A stretch of DNA of 64,000 nt from Kaistella carnis (lineage in GTDB: Bacteria; Bacteroidota; Bacteroidia; Flavobacteriales; Weeksellaceae): the NCBI RefSeq assembly GCF_003860585.1, contig NZ_CP034159.1, positions 1,302,001-1,366,000 on the forward strand. Reading direction: 5' to 3'. Positions 37,639 to 46,649 of the stretch are shown piece by piece; positions within the stretch are counted from its first letter, which is position 1, and the number at the start of each line of letters is the position of its first letter. Position numbers and translations under genes: made by a program. A model generated the notes under the pieces. The model ran no database searches. It saw nothing but the letters and a program-made list of their open reading frames with translations, and was not told the DNA's origin.

Positions 37639-38728
37639 AGGCGGAAGCGTTGCCGACGTTCTTCGCAAAATCAATTTATCGGCTCAGAATTTTACGGTTC
37701 ATCAGGAGAAAACGCTTCGGGCTTTGTCGTGTTGCCGGACTGCTGCTTTGGGTGGTCATATCGATGCGTGCGATGGTTGTGGAAATATTTCCATCAGTTA
37801 CAACTCGTGTCGTAATCGGCATTGTCCGCAATGTCAAGGTCATAAAAGAGAAGAATGGATCCTGAAACGCGAGCAGGAATTATTGCCGTGCAGTTATTAT
37901 CACTTGGTTTTTACTTTGCCCGAAGAACTCAATGGTTTGGCGATCTCTCAACCGGCATTGTTGTACAAAACCTTATTTGAAGCGGCTTGGGCAACATTAA
38001 ATCAGTTTGGTAAAAATAAGGGAATCCAACTGGGAATGATTGCGATTTTGCATACTTGGGGACAGAATTTAAGTCTTCATCCGCATTTGCACTGCATTGT
38101 TCCGGGTGGCGGAATTGACCACAATGGAAAATGGAAAAAGAAAATGAGAACCGATAAATATCTCTTCTGTGTAAAAGCGATGAGCAAAGTTTTCCGCGCA
38201 AAGTTCGTGGCTTTATTAAGAGCTTCCGGAATTAAAGACCAGGATTTAATGGACAAACTCTTCACCAAAAACTGGGTGGTTTATGCGAAAAGACCTTTTG
38301 GTGGTCCGAAATCGGTGATTGAATATTTAGGAAGATATACCCACAAAGTTGCGATCAGCAATCATCGCATCAAAGAAGTTACCGATAAAGAAGTTCGTTT
38401 TGGGTACAAAGATTACAGAAAAGGCGGTAAAAAAAAGGAAATGACCTTATCGAATACTGAATTTGTGCGCAGATTTAGTCTTCATATTTTGCCTAAAAGA
38501 TTTGTGAGAATCCGACATTACGGGATTTTGAGCAGCTGCTGGAAGCGTGGAAAACTTCAGGATTTACAAGAAAGTTTAGAAGTGAAAAGAACTGTTTTTG
38601 TACCTCAAACTTTGCTCAGAAAATGCCGGTGTTGTAAAGAAGGAAACTTGATCACCATCGCGCTTTTCGGACAAAGAGGACCGCCACAGGATTTTCTTGC
38701 CGTTTTCAATGCCTCGTCTGCAAAATAA
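37622..38728 (+). CDS. IS91-family HUH (Y2) transposase, copy 4
   Basis: 368 residues. Distinct local variants: QFGKNKGIQLGM, GPKSVIEYLGRYTHK and YRKGGKKKEMT. Catalytic HPHLHC and YLGRY motifs unchanged. Confidence 0.94.
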   Translation: METRSKGGSVADVLRKINLSAQNFTVHQEKTLRALSCCRTAALGGHIDACDGCGNISISYNSCRNRHCPQCQGHKREEWILKREQELLPCSYYHLVFTLPEELNGLAISQPALLYKTLFEAAWATLNQFGKNKGIQLGMIAILHTWGQNLSLHPHLHCIVPGGGIDHNGKWKKKMRTDKYLFCVKAMSKVFRAKFVALLRASGIKDQDLMDKLFTKNWVVYAKRPFGGPKSVIEYLGRYTHKVAISNHRIKEVTDKEVRFGYKDYRKGGKKKEMTLSNTEFVRRFSLHILPKRFVRIRHYGILSSCWKRGKLQDLQESLEVKRTVFVPQTLLRKCRCCKEGNLITIALFGQRGPPQDFLAVFNASSAK

Positions 38729-38960
38729 ATTTTGTGGGTAAGGGATTTTATATCTTAAAAGTAAAAAGAAGTCTGTGAGTACTTCAAAAAACCTCACTTC
38801 AGTTCCTAAAAAAAGCAGTCCTTCTAAAAAACTGCTCTACTGTCCTAAATTCTAAAATCGATAACTCCATAAGGTGACCAACTGGGGAGAAAAAGCCACC
38901 GAAGGTTCCGTTCAACAGGCTTTCATCTCGTGTCCTGCGGACAAGACGAAAGCTTAGTTA

Positions 38961-39072
38961 TTATGCGACGGTTTTTTAATAATTATCCACGTATTCTATA
39001 TTTCAATACTGTAATTTTCATAATTTTTGTGAAAACACTTTTAGACAGTTTTCCGCCACTCAATATCTATAT
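38961..39072. other. non-coding 3' part of cassette 10
   Basis: About 110 bp after the cassette start TTATGCGACGG without a minus-strand gene; the small gene to the right ends at 39073. Possibly an untranslated tail or the remnant of a longer gene. Confidence 0.4.
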
Positions 39073-39273
39073 TCAATTTTTGTTTGATTTAACATTTACA
39101 GCCTCAATGTATGATTCCAAGGAATTAGTTCTAAATGAAATGTAAATCAAAAAAGCGGAACAAATCAAACCAAACTTGTTTCCATTTAAAGTTTCTTCAA
39201 TATAAATGTTGTAAAGAGAAGCGAGTATTCCAATCAATCCTATGATTAATAGTGTTAATTTTAATATTTTCAT
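39073..39273 (-). CDS. small membrane protein (cassette gene)
   Basis: 66 residues: helix MKILKLTLLIIGLIGILASLY, a short polar loop (IEETLNGN) and a second helix GLICSAFLIYISF, then a polar tail. Resembles other two-helix Flavobacteriia proteins. Cassette boundaries 38961 and 39329 match over 9 nt. Confidence 0.6.
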   Translation of the reverse strand: MKILKLTLLIIGLIGILASLYNIYIEETLNGNKFGLICSAFLIYISFRTNSLESYIEAVNVKSNKN

Positions 39274-39322
39274 AATTCTATTTTTATTTATTGGTTTTTC
39301 TGTAGTGTTTTTGTAAAATGTC

Positions 39323-39508
39323 GCATAACGGAAAAAGTATTTGCGAAGGGCGGGCTAAATTTAACTGAAAGTTCAATTTCGACCAACCGGAGCAGATGCT
39401 TTTTCAGATTGTCTAAATTAAGGAAAAAAACAATATGAAAAGCAGCTGCGGCTAAAGACATCGGGTAGTGGTTTTATAGATTCAACCCCGCCTTTTGCCA
39501 ATACACTG
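39323..39508. repeat. attC-like site, family B (186 bp)
   Basis: Core GCATAAC, arms GTATTTGCGAAGGGCGGG and CCCCGCCTTTTGCCAATAC, same loop as 36384-36569. Interrupted on the right by element copy 5. Confidence 0.8.
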
Positions 39509-39635
39509 TTGAACTAAACCTCCGGTAGCTTTTCCTGAGGCTGTTTTATTAACTTTGTTTGATCATAACATAAAATAAAATCTCTAAAATGGCTACAAAA
39601 AAAAATCTCCGGAGGATTTAAGAACGAACAAAATT

Positions 39636-40601
39636 TTGAATCGCGCTTCGAGCGAAGTTAATGGTTTTTCGGAACTGATACAACGTTTCGAAAGAAATAT
39701 TTCAATCCAGGGAAAAAGTCCCAGAACCTTTGATAATTATTCCAGGCATGTAGCAGCAATTGCGCTGCATTTTAAAACTTTACCCACCGAATTGGATCCT
39801 GAACAGGTCAAAAATTATCTCTTCCAACTTCAACAGCGCAGCAAAACACCTTCCCAGACTTACTTTAAACATACGGTTTATGGACTGCGGTTTCTTCTGA
39901 AAGCAGAAGGATTACCCTATAGTTTTCTACATCTTCCGGCTATTCCACGAGTCAAAAAACTGCCGACTATTTTAAGCCGTCAGGAAGTTTGGCGTATGCT
40001 TCAAACGGCGCAGTTACTGAAACACAAACTGCTCATCGGTCTGATTTACGGGTGCGGACTTCGATGTATGGAAGTAAGAAATATTGAACTTCATCATCTT
40101 GATTTTGACCGACAAATGCTGCATGTTGTTCAGGGTAAAGGTCAAAAAGACCGTTATGTTCCTTTATCCGAGCATTTAATTCGGGGACTGAAAATCTTTA
40201 TTTCAGTGGAAAATCCGACTCAATATTTATTCAATGGAAATCAAAATAGAAATATTGAAGAGATTGATGCTTCGACTACGCTCAGCACAGGTGCTTCCAC
40301 AACGCACACCAAAGATTTTGATTCCAGATACAGTCAAAGAGGCGTTCAATGGGTCATCAAAACGGTGAGCAAAAAAGCCGGAATTACCAAAGTTGTTCAT
40401 ACGCACACTTTGCGACACAGCTTTGCCACGCATTTATTGGAAGATGGAGTTTCGATCATTATGGTTCAAAAACTTTTGGGTCATGAAAGAATCGAATCGA
40501 CGATGGAATATCTTCATGTCTGTCAGTTGTCAGATCAAAAACCCCACAGTCCTTTGGATACCGTTTTCGCTTTATGCAGTAAAAATGGAAACCCGAAGTA
40601 A
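39636..40601 (+). CDS. tyrosine recombinase of element copy 5, with internal insertion
   Basis: 321 residues. Relative to the other copies QVVTNRL is replaced by ASTTLSTGASTTHTK between EEID and DFDSRYSQRG, adding eight residues without breaking the frame. The inserted DNA contains GCTTCGACTACGCTCAGCAC, a REP-like word typical of Bacteroidota. The position precedes the HxxR box, so it lies in a surface loop. The N-terminal region also differs (HVAAIALHFKTLPTELDPEQVKNYLF). Confidence 0.88.
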   Translation: MNRASSEVNGFSELIQRFERNISIQGKSPRTFDNYSRHVAAIALHFKTLPTELDPEQVKNYLFQLQQRSKTPSQTYFKHTVYGLRFLLKAEGLPYSFLHLPAIPRVKKLPTILSRQEVWRMLQTAQLLKHKLLIGLIYGCGLRCMEVRNIELHHLDFDRQMLHVVQGKGQKDRYVPLSEHLIRGLKIFISVENPTQYLFNGNQNRNIEEIDASTTLSTGASTTHTKDFDSRYSQRGVQWVIKTVSKKAGITKVVHTHTLRHSFATHLLEDGVSIIMVQKLLGHERIESTMEYLHVCQLSDQKPHSPLDTVFALCSKNGNPK

Positions 40602-41703
40602 GGTAAATAAACAAAGCGGAAGCGTTGCCGACGTTCTTCGTAAAATCAATTTGTCGGCTCAGAATTTTACAGTTCATCAGGAAAAAACGCTTCGCGCTTT
40701 GTCGTATTGTAGAACTTCTGCCTTGGGTGGTCATATTGATGCGTGCGATGGTTGTGGAAATATTTCCATCAGTTACAACTCGTGTCGTAATCGCCATTGT
40801 CCGCAATGTCAAGGTCATAAAAAAGAAGAATGGATCCAGAAACGCGAGCAGGAATTATTGCCGTGCAGTTATTACCACGTGGTTTTTACGCTTCCTGAAG
40901 AGTTGAATGGTTTGGCGATCTCTCAACCGGCATTATTGTATAAAACCTTATTTGAAGCAGCTTGGGCAACATTAAATCAGTTCGGTAAAACAGAACAGAT
41001 GCAACTCGGAATGATTGCGATTTTGCATACTTGGGGACAAAATCTGAGTCTTCATCCTCATTTACATTGTATTGTTCCAGGCGGTGGAATTGATCAAAAT
41101 GGCAAATGGAAAAAGAAAATGAGAACCGATAAATATCTCTTCTGTGTAAAGGCGATGAGCAAAGTTTTTCGAGCAAAGTTTGTGGCTTCCTTAAGAGCTT
41201 CTGGAATTGAAGACCAGGATTTAATGGATCAACTCTTCACCAAAAACTGGGTCGTTTATGCGAAAAGACCTTTTGGCGGTCCGAAACAGGTGATTGAATA
41301 TTTAGGAAGATATACCCACAAAGTTGCAATCAGCAATCATCGGATCAAAGAAGTTACGGATAAAGAAGTTCGTTTTGGGTACAAAGATTATCGCAAAGAA
41401 GGTCAGAAAAAGGAAATGACTTTATCGAATACTGAATTTGTGCGCAGATTTAGTCTTCATATTTTGCCTAAAAGATTTGTGAGAATCCGACATTACGGGA
41501 TTTTGAGCAGCTGCTGGAAGCGTGGAAAACTTCAGGATTTACAAGAAAGTTTAGAAGTGAAAAGAACTGTTTTTGTACCTCAAACTTTGCTCAGAAAATG
41601 CCGGTGTTGCAAGGAAGGAAATTTAATCACCATCGCACTTTTCGGACAACGAGGCCCACCTCAGGATTTTCTTGCCGTTTTCAATGCCTCGTCTGCAAAA
41701 TAA
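40585..41703 (+). CDS. IS91-family HUH (Y2) transposase, copy 5
   Basis: 372 residues including the VNKQ form of the N-terminus. GGGIDQNGK and ASGIEDQDLMDQ variants. Catalytic motifs intact. Confidence 0.94.
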   Translation: METRSKVNKQSGSVADVLRKINLSAQNFTVHQEKTLRALSYCRTSALGGHIDACDGCGNISISYNSCRNRHCPQCQGHKKEEWIQKREQELLPCSYYHVVFTLPEELNGLAISQPALLYKTLFEAAWATLNQFGKTEQMQLGMIAILHTWGQNLSLHPHLHCIVPGGGIDQNGKWKKKMRTDKYLFCVKAMSKVFRAKFVASLRASGIEDQDLMDQLFTKNWVVYAKRPFGGPKQVIEYLGRYTHKVAISNHRIKEVTDKEVRFGYKDYRKEGQKKEMTLSNTEFVRRFSLHILPKRFVRIRHYGILSSCWKRGKLQDLQESLEVKRTVFVPQTLLRKCRCCKEGNLITIALFGQRGPPQDFLAVFNASSAK

Positions 41704-41958
41704 ACTTTGTGGGTAAGGGATTTTATATCTTAAAAGTAAAGAAAAGCCGGTGAGTGCTTAAAAAATCTCACCTCAGTTCCACAAAAAAGCAGTCCTTCTA
41801 AAAAACTGCTCTAATATCCTAAATTCTAGAAACGATAACTCCATAAGGTGACCAACTGGGGAGAAAAAGCCACCGAAGGTTCCGTTCAACAGGCTTTCAT
41901 CTCGTGTCCTGCGGACAAGACGAAAGCTTAGTTATTATGCGACGGTTTTTTAATCCCG

Positions 41959-42348
41959 ATGACGGATTTTATTGATAAATTCCTACACACAGGTGACCTA
42001 AACTACCAATTGCGTGTTTTACATAACTATAAAGATTTCCTAAAACAACCGCTAAAACTCGAAATGTTTGTGCCGTGTAATGAAAATGGGAATGTTTTGG
42101 AAGAACCCCAAATGAGACCAGAAAGAAATTCATTCTGTGAAGAAGATATGGATTATGATGCTCGGGAATTGTACGATTACATAAAAGCCAAAGAAAAGGT
42201 TTTATTTGAAAATATATCTAATAGGGAGATTAATTATTTCATTAATCATTTTCAAAAAATAGAAGATTTACTTCAGTCAAGAGGTGGTAAAAATTTAAAA
42301 CTCTCACACAACGCTTTAAACGCAATCTTTGATGAAACTGTCGCATAA
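41959..42348 (+). CDS. hypothetical protein in a reverse-oriented cassette
   Basis: 129 residues, acidic and soluble (LRVLHNYKDFLKQPLKLEMF, RPERNSFCEEDMDYDARELYDYIK). No family recognised. Its last codons ACT GTC GCA TAA end in the core site, so the stop is provided by the cassette end at 42349. All other genes of array 1 are on the minus strand, so this cassette is inverted relative to them. Boundaries 41935 and 42349 match over 9 nt. Confidence 0.7.
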   Translation: MTDFIDKFLHTGDLNYQLRVLHNYKDFLKQPLKLEMFVPCNENGNVLEEPQMRPERNSFCEEDMDYDARELYDYIKAKEKVLFENISNREINYFINHFQKIEDLLQSRGGKNLKLSHNALNAIFDETVA

Positions 42349-42468
42349 CGGTTCGGGTATTGCCGAAGGCGGGGATTTTTAGTACAAAAGTTTAATAGAA
42401 GAACGAATGTTAAACTTTGCACAAATGCTCAATTGAAGCCGTTCAACCCCGCTTTTGGCAATACCTTG
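42343..42468. repeat. attC-like site, family C (126 bp)
   Basis: Core GCATAAC, arms GGTATTGCCGAAGGCGGGG and CCCCGCTTTTGGCAATACC, loop with GTACAAAAGTTTAATAGAAG and TTTGCACAAATGCTCAAT. Related loops occur at 51187-51307 and 53365-53490. Confidence 0.8.
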
Positions 42469-42595
42469 TTGAACTAAACCTCCGGTAGCTTTTCCTGAGG
42501 CTGTTTTATTAACTTTGTTTGATCATAACATAAAATAAAATCTCTAAAATGGCTACAAAAAAAAATCTCCGGAGGATTTAAGAACGAACAAAATT

Positions 42596-43561
42596 TTGAA
42601 TCGCGCTTCGAGCGAAGTTAATGGTTTTTCGGAACTGATACAACGTTTCGAAAGAAATATTTCAATCCAGGGAAAAAGTCCCAGAACCTTTGATAATTAT
42701 TCCAGGCATGTAGCAGCAATTGCGCTGCATTTTAAAACTTTACCCACCGAATTGGATCCTGAACAGGTCAAAAATTATCTCTTCCAACTTCAACAGCGCA
42801 GCAAAACACCTTCCCAGACTTACTTTAAACATACGGTTTATGGACTGCGGTTTCTTCTGAAAGCAGAAGGATTACCCTATAGTTTTCTACATCTTCCGGC
42901 TATTCCACGAGTCAAAAAACTGCCGACTATTTTAAGCCGTCAGGAAGTTTGGCGTATGCTTCAAACGGCGCAGTTACTGAAACACAAACTGCTCATCGGT
43001 CTGATTTACGGGTGCGGACTTCGATGTATGGAAGTAAGAAATATTGAACTTCATCATCTTGATTTTGACCGACAAATGCTGCATGTTGTTCAGGGTAAAG
43101 GTCAAAAAGACCGTTATGTTCCTTTATCCGAGCATTTAATTCGGGGACTGAAAATCTTTATTTCAGTGGAAAATCCGACTCAATATTTATTCAATGGAAA
43201 TCAAAATAGAAATATTGAAGAGATTGATGCTTCGACTACGCTCAGCACAGGTGCTTCCACAACGCACACCAAAGATTTTGATTCCAGATACAGTCAAAGA
43301 GGCGTTCAATGGGTCATCAAAACGGTGAGCAAAAAAGCCGGAATTACCAAAGTTGTTCATACGCACACTTTGCGACACAGCTTTGCCACGCATTTATTGG
43401 AAGATGGAGTTTCGATCATTATGGTTCAAAAACTTTTGGGTCATGAAAGAATCGAATCGACGATGGAATATCTTCATGTCTGTCAGTTGTCAGATCAAAA
43501 ACCCCACAGTCCTTTGGATACCGTTTTCGCTTTATGCAGTAAAAATGGAAACCCGAAGTAA
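42596..43561 (+). CDS. tyrosine recombinase of element copy 6, with internal insertion
   Basis: 321 residues, same protein as copy 5 including the ASTTLSTGASTTHTK insertion, so the insertion predates the copy 5/6 split. Confidence 0.88.
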   Translation: MNRASSEVNGFSELIQRFERNISIQGKSPRTFDNYSRHVAAIALHFKTLPTELDPEQVKNYLFQLQQRSKTPSQTYFKHTVYGLRFLLKAEGLPYSFLHLPAIPRVKKLPTILSRQEVWRMLQTAQLLKHKLLIGLIYGCGLRCMEVRNIELHHLDFDRQMLHVVQGKGQKDRYVPLSEHLIRGLKIFISVENPTQYLFNGNQNRNIEEIDASTTLSTGASTTHTKDFDSRYSQRGVQWVIKTVSKKAGITKVVHTHTLRHSFATHLLEDGVSIIMVQKLLGHERIESTMEYLHVCQLSDQKPHSPLDTVFALCSKNGNPK

Positions 43562-44663
43562 GGTAAATAAACAAAGCGGAAGCGTTGCCGACGTTCTTCG
43601 TAAAATCAATTTGTCGGCTCAGAATTTTACAGTTCATCAGGAAAAAACGCTTCGCGCTTTGTCGTATTGTAGAACTTCTGCCTTGGGTGGTCATATTGAT
43701 GCGTGCGATGGTTGTGGAAATATTTCCATCAGTTACAACTCGTGTCGTAATCGCCATTGTCCGCAATGTCAAGGTCATAAAAAAGAAGAATGGATCCAGA
43801 AACGCGAGCAGGAATTATTGCCGTGCAGTTATTACCACGTGGTTTTTACGCTTCCTGAAGAGTTGAATGGTTTGGCGATCTCTCAACCGGCATTATTGTA
43901 TAAAACCTTATTTGAAGCAGCTTGGGCAACATTAAATCAGTTCGGTAAAACAGAACAGATGCAACTCGGAATGATTGCGATTTTGCATACTTGGGGACAA
44001 AATCTGAGTCTTCATCCTCATTTACATTGTATTGTTCCAGGCGGTGGAATTGATCAAAATGGCAAATGGAAAAAGAAAATGAGAACCGATAAATATCTCT
44101 TCTGTGTAAAGGCGATGAGCAAAGTTTTTCGAGCAAAGTTTGTGGCTTCCTTAAGAGCTTCTGGAATTGAAGACCAGGATTTAATGGATCAACTCTTCAC
44201 CAAAAACTGGGTCGTTTATGCGAAAAGACCTTTTGGCGGTCCGAAACAGGTGATTGAATATTTAGGAAGATATACCCACAAAGTTGCAATCAGCAATCAT
44301 CGGATCAAAGAAGTTACGGATAAAGAAGTTCGTTTTGGGTACAAAGATTATCGCAAAGAAGGTCAGAAAAAGGAAATGACTTTATCGAATACTGAATTTG
44401 TGCGCAGATTTAGTCTTCATATTTTGCCTAAAAGATTTGTGAGAATCCGACATTACGGGATTTTGAGCAGCTGCTGGAAGCGTGGAAAACTTCAGGATTT
44501 ACAAGAAAGTTTAGAAGTGAAAAGAACTGTTTTTGTACCTCAAACTTTGCTCAGAAAATGCCGGTGTTGCAAGGAAGGAAATTTAATCACCATCGCACTT
44601 TTCGGACAACGTGGCCCACCTCAGGATTTTCTTGCCGTTTTCAATGCCTCGTCTGCAAAATAA
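43545..44663 (+). CDS. IS91-family HUH (Y2) transposase, copy 6
   Basis: 372 residues, same protein as copy 5; the single base difference noted is synonymous. Confidence 0.94.
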   Translation: METRSKVNKQSGSVADVLRKINLSAQNFTVHQEKTLRALSYCRTSALGGHIDACDGCGNISISYNSCRNRHCPQCQGHKKEEWIQKREQELLPCSYYHVVFTLPEELNGLAISQPALLYKTLFEAAWATLNQFGKTEQMQLGMIAILHTWGQNLSLHPHLHCIVPGGGIDQNGKWKKKMRTDKYLFCVKAMSKVFRAKFVASLRASGIEDQDLMDQLFTKNWVVYAKRPFGGPKQVIEYLGRYTHKVAISNHRIKEVTDKEVRFGYKDYRKEGQKKEMTLSNTEFVRRFSLHILPKRFVRIRHYGILSSCWKRGKLQDLQESLEVKRTVFVPQTLLRKCRCCKEGNLITIALFGQRGPPQDFLAVFNASSAK

Positions 44664-44894
44664 ACTTTGTGGGTAAGGGATTTTATATCTTAAAAGTAAA
44701 GAAAAGCCGGTGAGTGCTTAAAAAATCTCACCTCAGTTCCACAAAAAAGCAGTCCTTCTAAAAAACTGCTCTAATATCCTAAATTCTAGAAACGATAACT
44801 CCATAAGGTGACCAACTGGGGAGAAAAAGCCACCGAAGGTTCCGTTCAACAGGCTTTCATCTCGTGTCCTGCGGACAAGACGAAAGCTTAGTTA

Positions 44895-46499
44895 TTATGT
44901 GGCGTTTTTTATTATTTTACTGTCAATACCAACTTTTATGATGCTTGAAATTTCATCCTTTCGCTTTAAGAGAGTTACAGTAATATTCTTATAATCTAGT
45001 TTGTTTCTAATTCCCGTTAATTCGCAAACTTTCGAGTTTGGAATCAAAGCATTCTTTAAATTAAATACTCTCAAAATTGCATCATAATCTTGTCTTGCGA
45101 GAATGTCCCTAAATTCAGTGTCTATTTGAGTATAGATTGCCTGTTTGTCAATTCCTCCAAAAGTTGAATCAATCTCAACAAGTGCAGATGCAATGTCGAT
45201 TGATGTAAAGTTTGATAATGCTAAATACTCTCTTCGCAACATTTCTTTGTAATGCAATAATATTTGGTTGTCGATTTTACTTGCAAAAAAATCAATTATG
45301 TTCTGACGCACTTGATTGAAAACGTCATTTACATCTCTTCCCATATGGCCTGCAACTTCTTTGACAATAGGTTCTATTAAAAGTAGATTTTCTGCTTCCG
45401 CAACGTCAAGAACCCAAACTCCATTTCTATTTAATGCACTTACATCAATTTGCTGACGTCTGTCTCTATCAATAATCCCAAATGATTCAATATGATGAAA
45501 TCCTTGTTGGTCTCTAAATGCTTTCACAACTTGAACAACCTTATCGCAACTACCAACCGGCTTCAAAGTTTTATCATTATAAACTTGCTCGTATAATTCA
45601 TAATCAATACTACTACTATCGCCTTCTATGAAAATTATTGGTTTTCTGCTACCTAGTACGTCTAAATATAATTGTTCTGGTATAGGTAAGTTTTCATCTA
45701 ATATTTCATAATCCCAAACATTATTCTCGTAAGATTTTGCCCAAACTTTCTTGGCATTTTGTCTTGTGAAGGCAAAGTCTATGTTATGAGTTAAATAGAT
45801 AAATGAGCAATCTAGCCTTTCTGCTTCAATTAAATCGAAAAATGGTTTTATTAAAGAAGAATGAATATGCATCTCTGGCTCATCTATAATTATTATTGAG
45901 TTTGATGGTGTACAAATAACCTCACCTGCTAAATAAAAAATAACTCTTTCACCATCACTCATTTCAGAAGCATTATATTTTGAAGCTTCTTGTCCTGATG
46001 GGTAGGCTTGTATTACACCTGCACTTTTGTGTAATTTTCTATGTGGTAGTACCGATTCCCAAATACTTTGAACTCTGTCAAGTTTTGTAATAGGTTTTTC
46101 TATTCTTCCTTCTTTGAAATCAAGAGATTCTTCGTATTCTTCTGTGTGCAGTAGCACAAGAAGTTTTTCATAATCATTTAATAAAAAAGTATTGAAATTA
46201 TTTTGCCAGCGATAGTAATTTTTGTTGTTTACTTGTTGCTGTTGGTTTTGGTTCTCTTGATAATAACCATATAGAAATTCGTTTTCAGCCCTTACTTTTG
46301 ATTTTGGGCTAACTTCTGTGGGAAAGGATAAAGATTTTTGGGCTGAAATTCTGTGAGTCTGCCCTAAATACCTCTTTTCAATATCTGAACCGAATCTTGT
46401 TTTTCCTGCACCATTTGCACCCACGATAACGAGTTGTTCAAAGTCAATAATCGGATTAGTATTTGGTTGTCCTTTTTTAGTTGGTAATTGTATGTTCAT
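44895..46499 (-). CDS. fused AAA ATPase - DUF4435 (TOPRIM-like) protein, PARIS-type defence candidate
   Basis: 534 residues. The N-terminal ABC/SMC-like ATPase has Walker A VGANGAGKTRF (residues 26-36), signature-like MSDGERVIFYL (180-190), Walker B IIIIDEPEMHIHSSL (202-216) and a switch His in YLTHNIDFAF. From about residue 285 a DUF4435/TOPRIM segment follows: PIIFIEGDSSSIDYELY (Glu292) and FGIIDRDRR (Asp344, Asp346), matching the E...DxD metal site. In PARIS the ATPase (AriA) and DUF4435 nuclease (AriB) are usually separate; single-chain fusions exist. The fusion suggests a one-gene anti-phage system, but the family assignment needs structural comparison. Its stop TAA is the cassette core (GCCACATAA). 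Cassette limits 44895 and 46534 match over 9 nt. Confidence 0.85.
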   Translation of the reverse strand: MNIQLPTKKGQPNTNPIIDFEQLVIVGANGAGKTRFGSDIEKRYLGQTHRISAQKSLSFPTEVSPKSKVRAENEFLYGYYQENQNQQQQVNNKNYYRWQNNFNTFLLNDYEKLLVLLHTEEYEESLDFKEGRIEKPITKLDRVQSIWESVLPHRKLHKSAGVIQAYPSGQEASKYNASEMSDGERVIFYLAGEVICTPSNSIIIIDEPEMHIHSSLIKPFFDLIEAERLDCSFIYLTHNIDFAFTRQNAKKVWAKSYENNVWDYEILDENLPIPEQLYLDVLGSRKPIIFIEGDSSSIDYELYEQVYNDKTLKPVGSCDKVVQVVKAFRDQQGFHHIESFGIIDRDRRQQIDVSALNRNGVWVLDVAEAENLLLIEPIVKEVAGHMGRDVNDVFNQVRQNIIDFFASKIDNQILLHYKEMLRREYLALSNFTSIDIASALVEIDSTFGGIDKQAIYTQIDTEFRDILARQDYDAILRVFNLKNALIPNSKVCELTGIRNKLDYKNITVTLLKRKDEISSIIKVGIDSKIIKNAT

Positions 46500-46527
46500 A
46501 TTTTGTAAGGTGTTTCTCTAAAATGCC

Positions 46528-46649
46528 ACATAACGGTTGGGTATTTCTGCAGGCGGGATAAAAATACGAAAATTTTCTACTTGCTAAAATCTTAATTAAC
46601 CGCTAAAATCTTCGATGAAAACTTCATACCCGCTTGTAGGAATGCCGTG
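46528..46649. repeat. attC-like site, family D (122 bp), intact on both sides
   Basis: Core ACATAAC; arms GGTATTTCTGCAGGCGGG and CCCGCTTGTAGGAATGCC; ends CCGTG directly before TTATACGG. Imperfect palindrome of 18 nt arms with several mismatches, as expected of an attC. Confidence 0.8.

Larger units (their letters stand above)
36570..38960 (+). mobile_element. TyrR-IS91 composite element, copy 4 (2391 bp)
   Basis: Left TTGAACTAAACC; right AGTTA at 38960, followed by TTATGCGACGG. Both genes intact. Confidence 0.92.
39509..41934 (+). mobile_element. TyrR-IS91 composite element, copy 5 (2426 bp)
   Basis: Same length as copy 6 and almost the same sequence; the one difference I noticed is GGACAACGAGGC against GGACAACGTGGC near 41650/44610. 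Contains a repeat-derived insertion in the recombinase gene. Confidence 0.93.
42469..44894 (+). mobile_element. TyrR-IS91 composite element, copy 6 (2426 bp)
   Basis: Near-identical twin of copy 5, inserted one cassette further right, before TTATGTGGCG. The most recent transposition or duplication in the window. Confidence 0.93.

Noticed and set aside
38930..39145. Plus-strand 71-codon frame over the element end and small gene
   Set aside because: It begins inside the right-end hairpin of element copy 4; the minus-strand membrane protein fits the cassette better.
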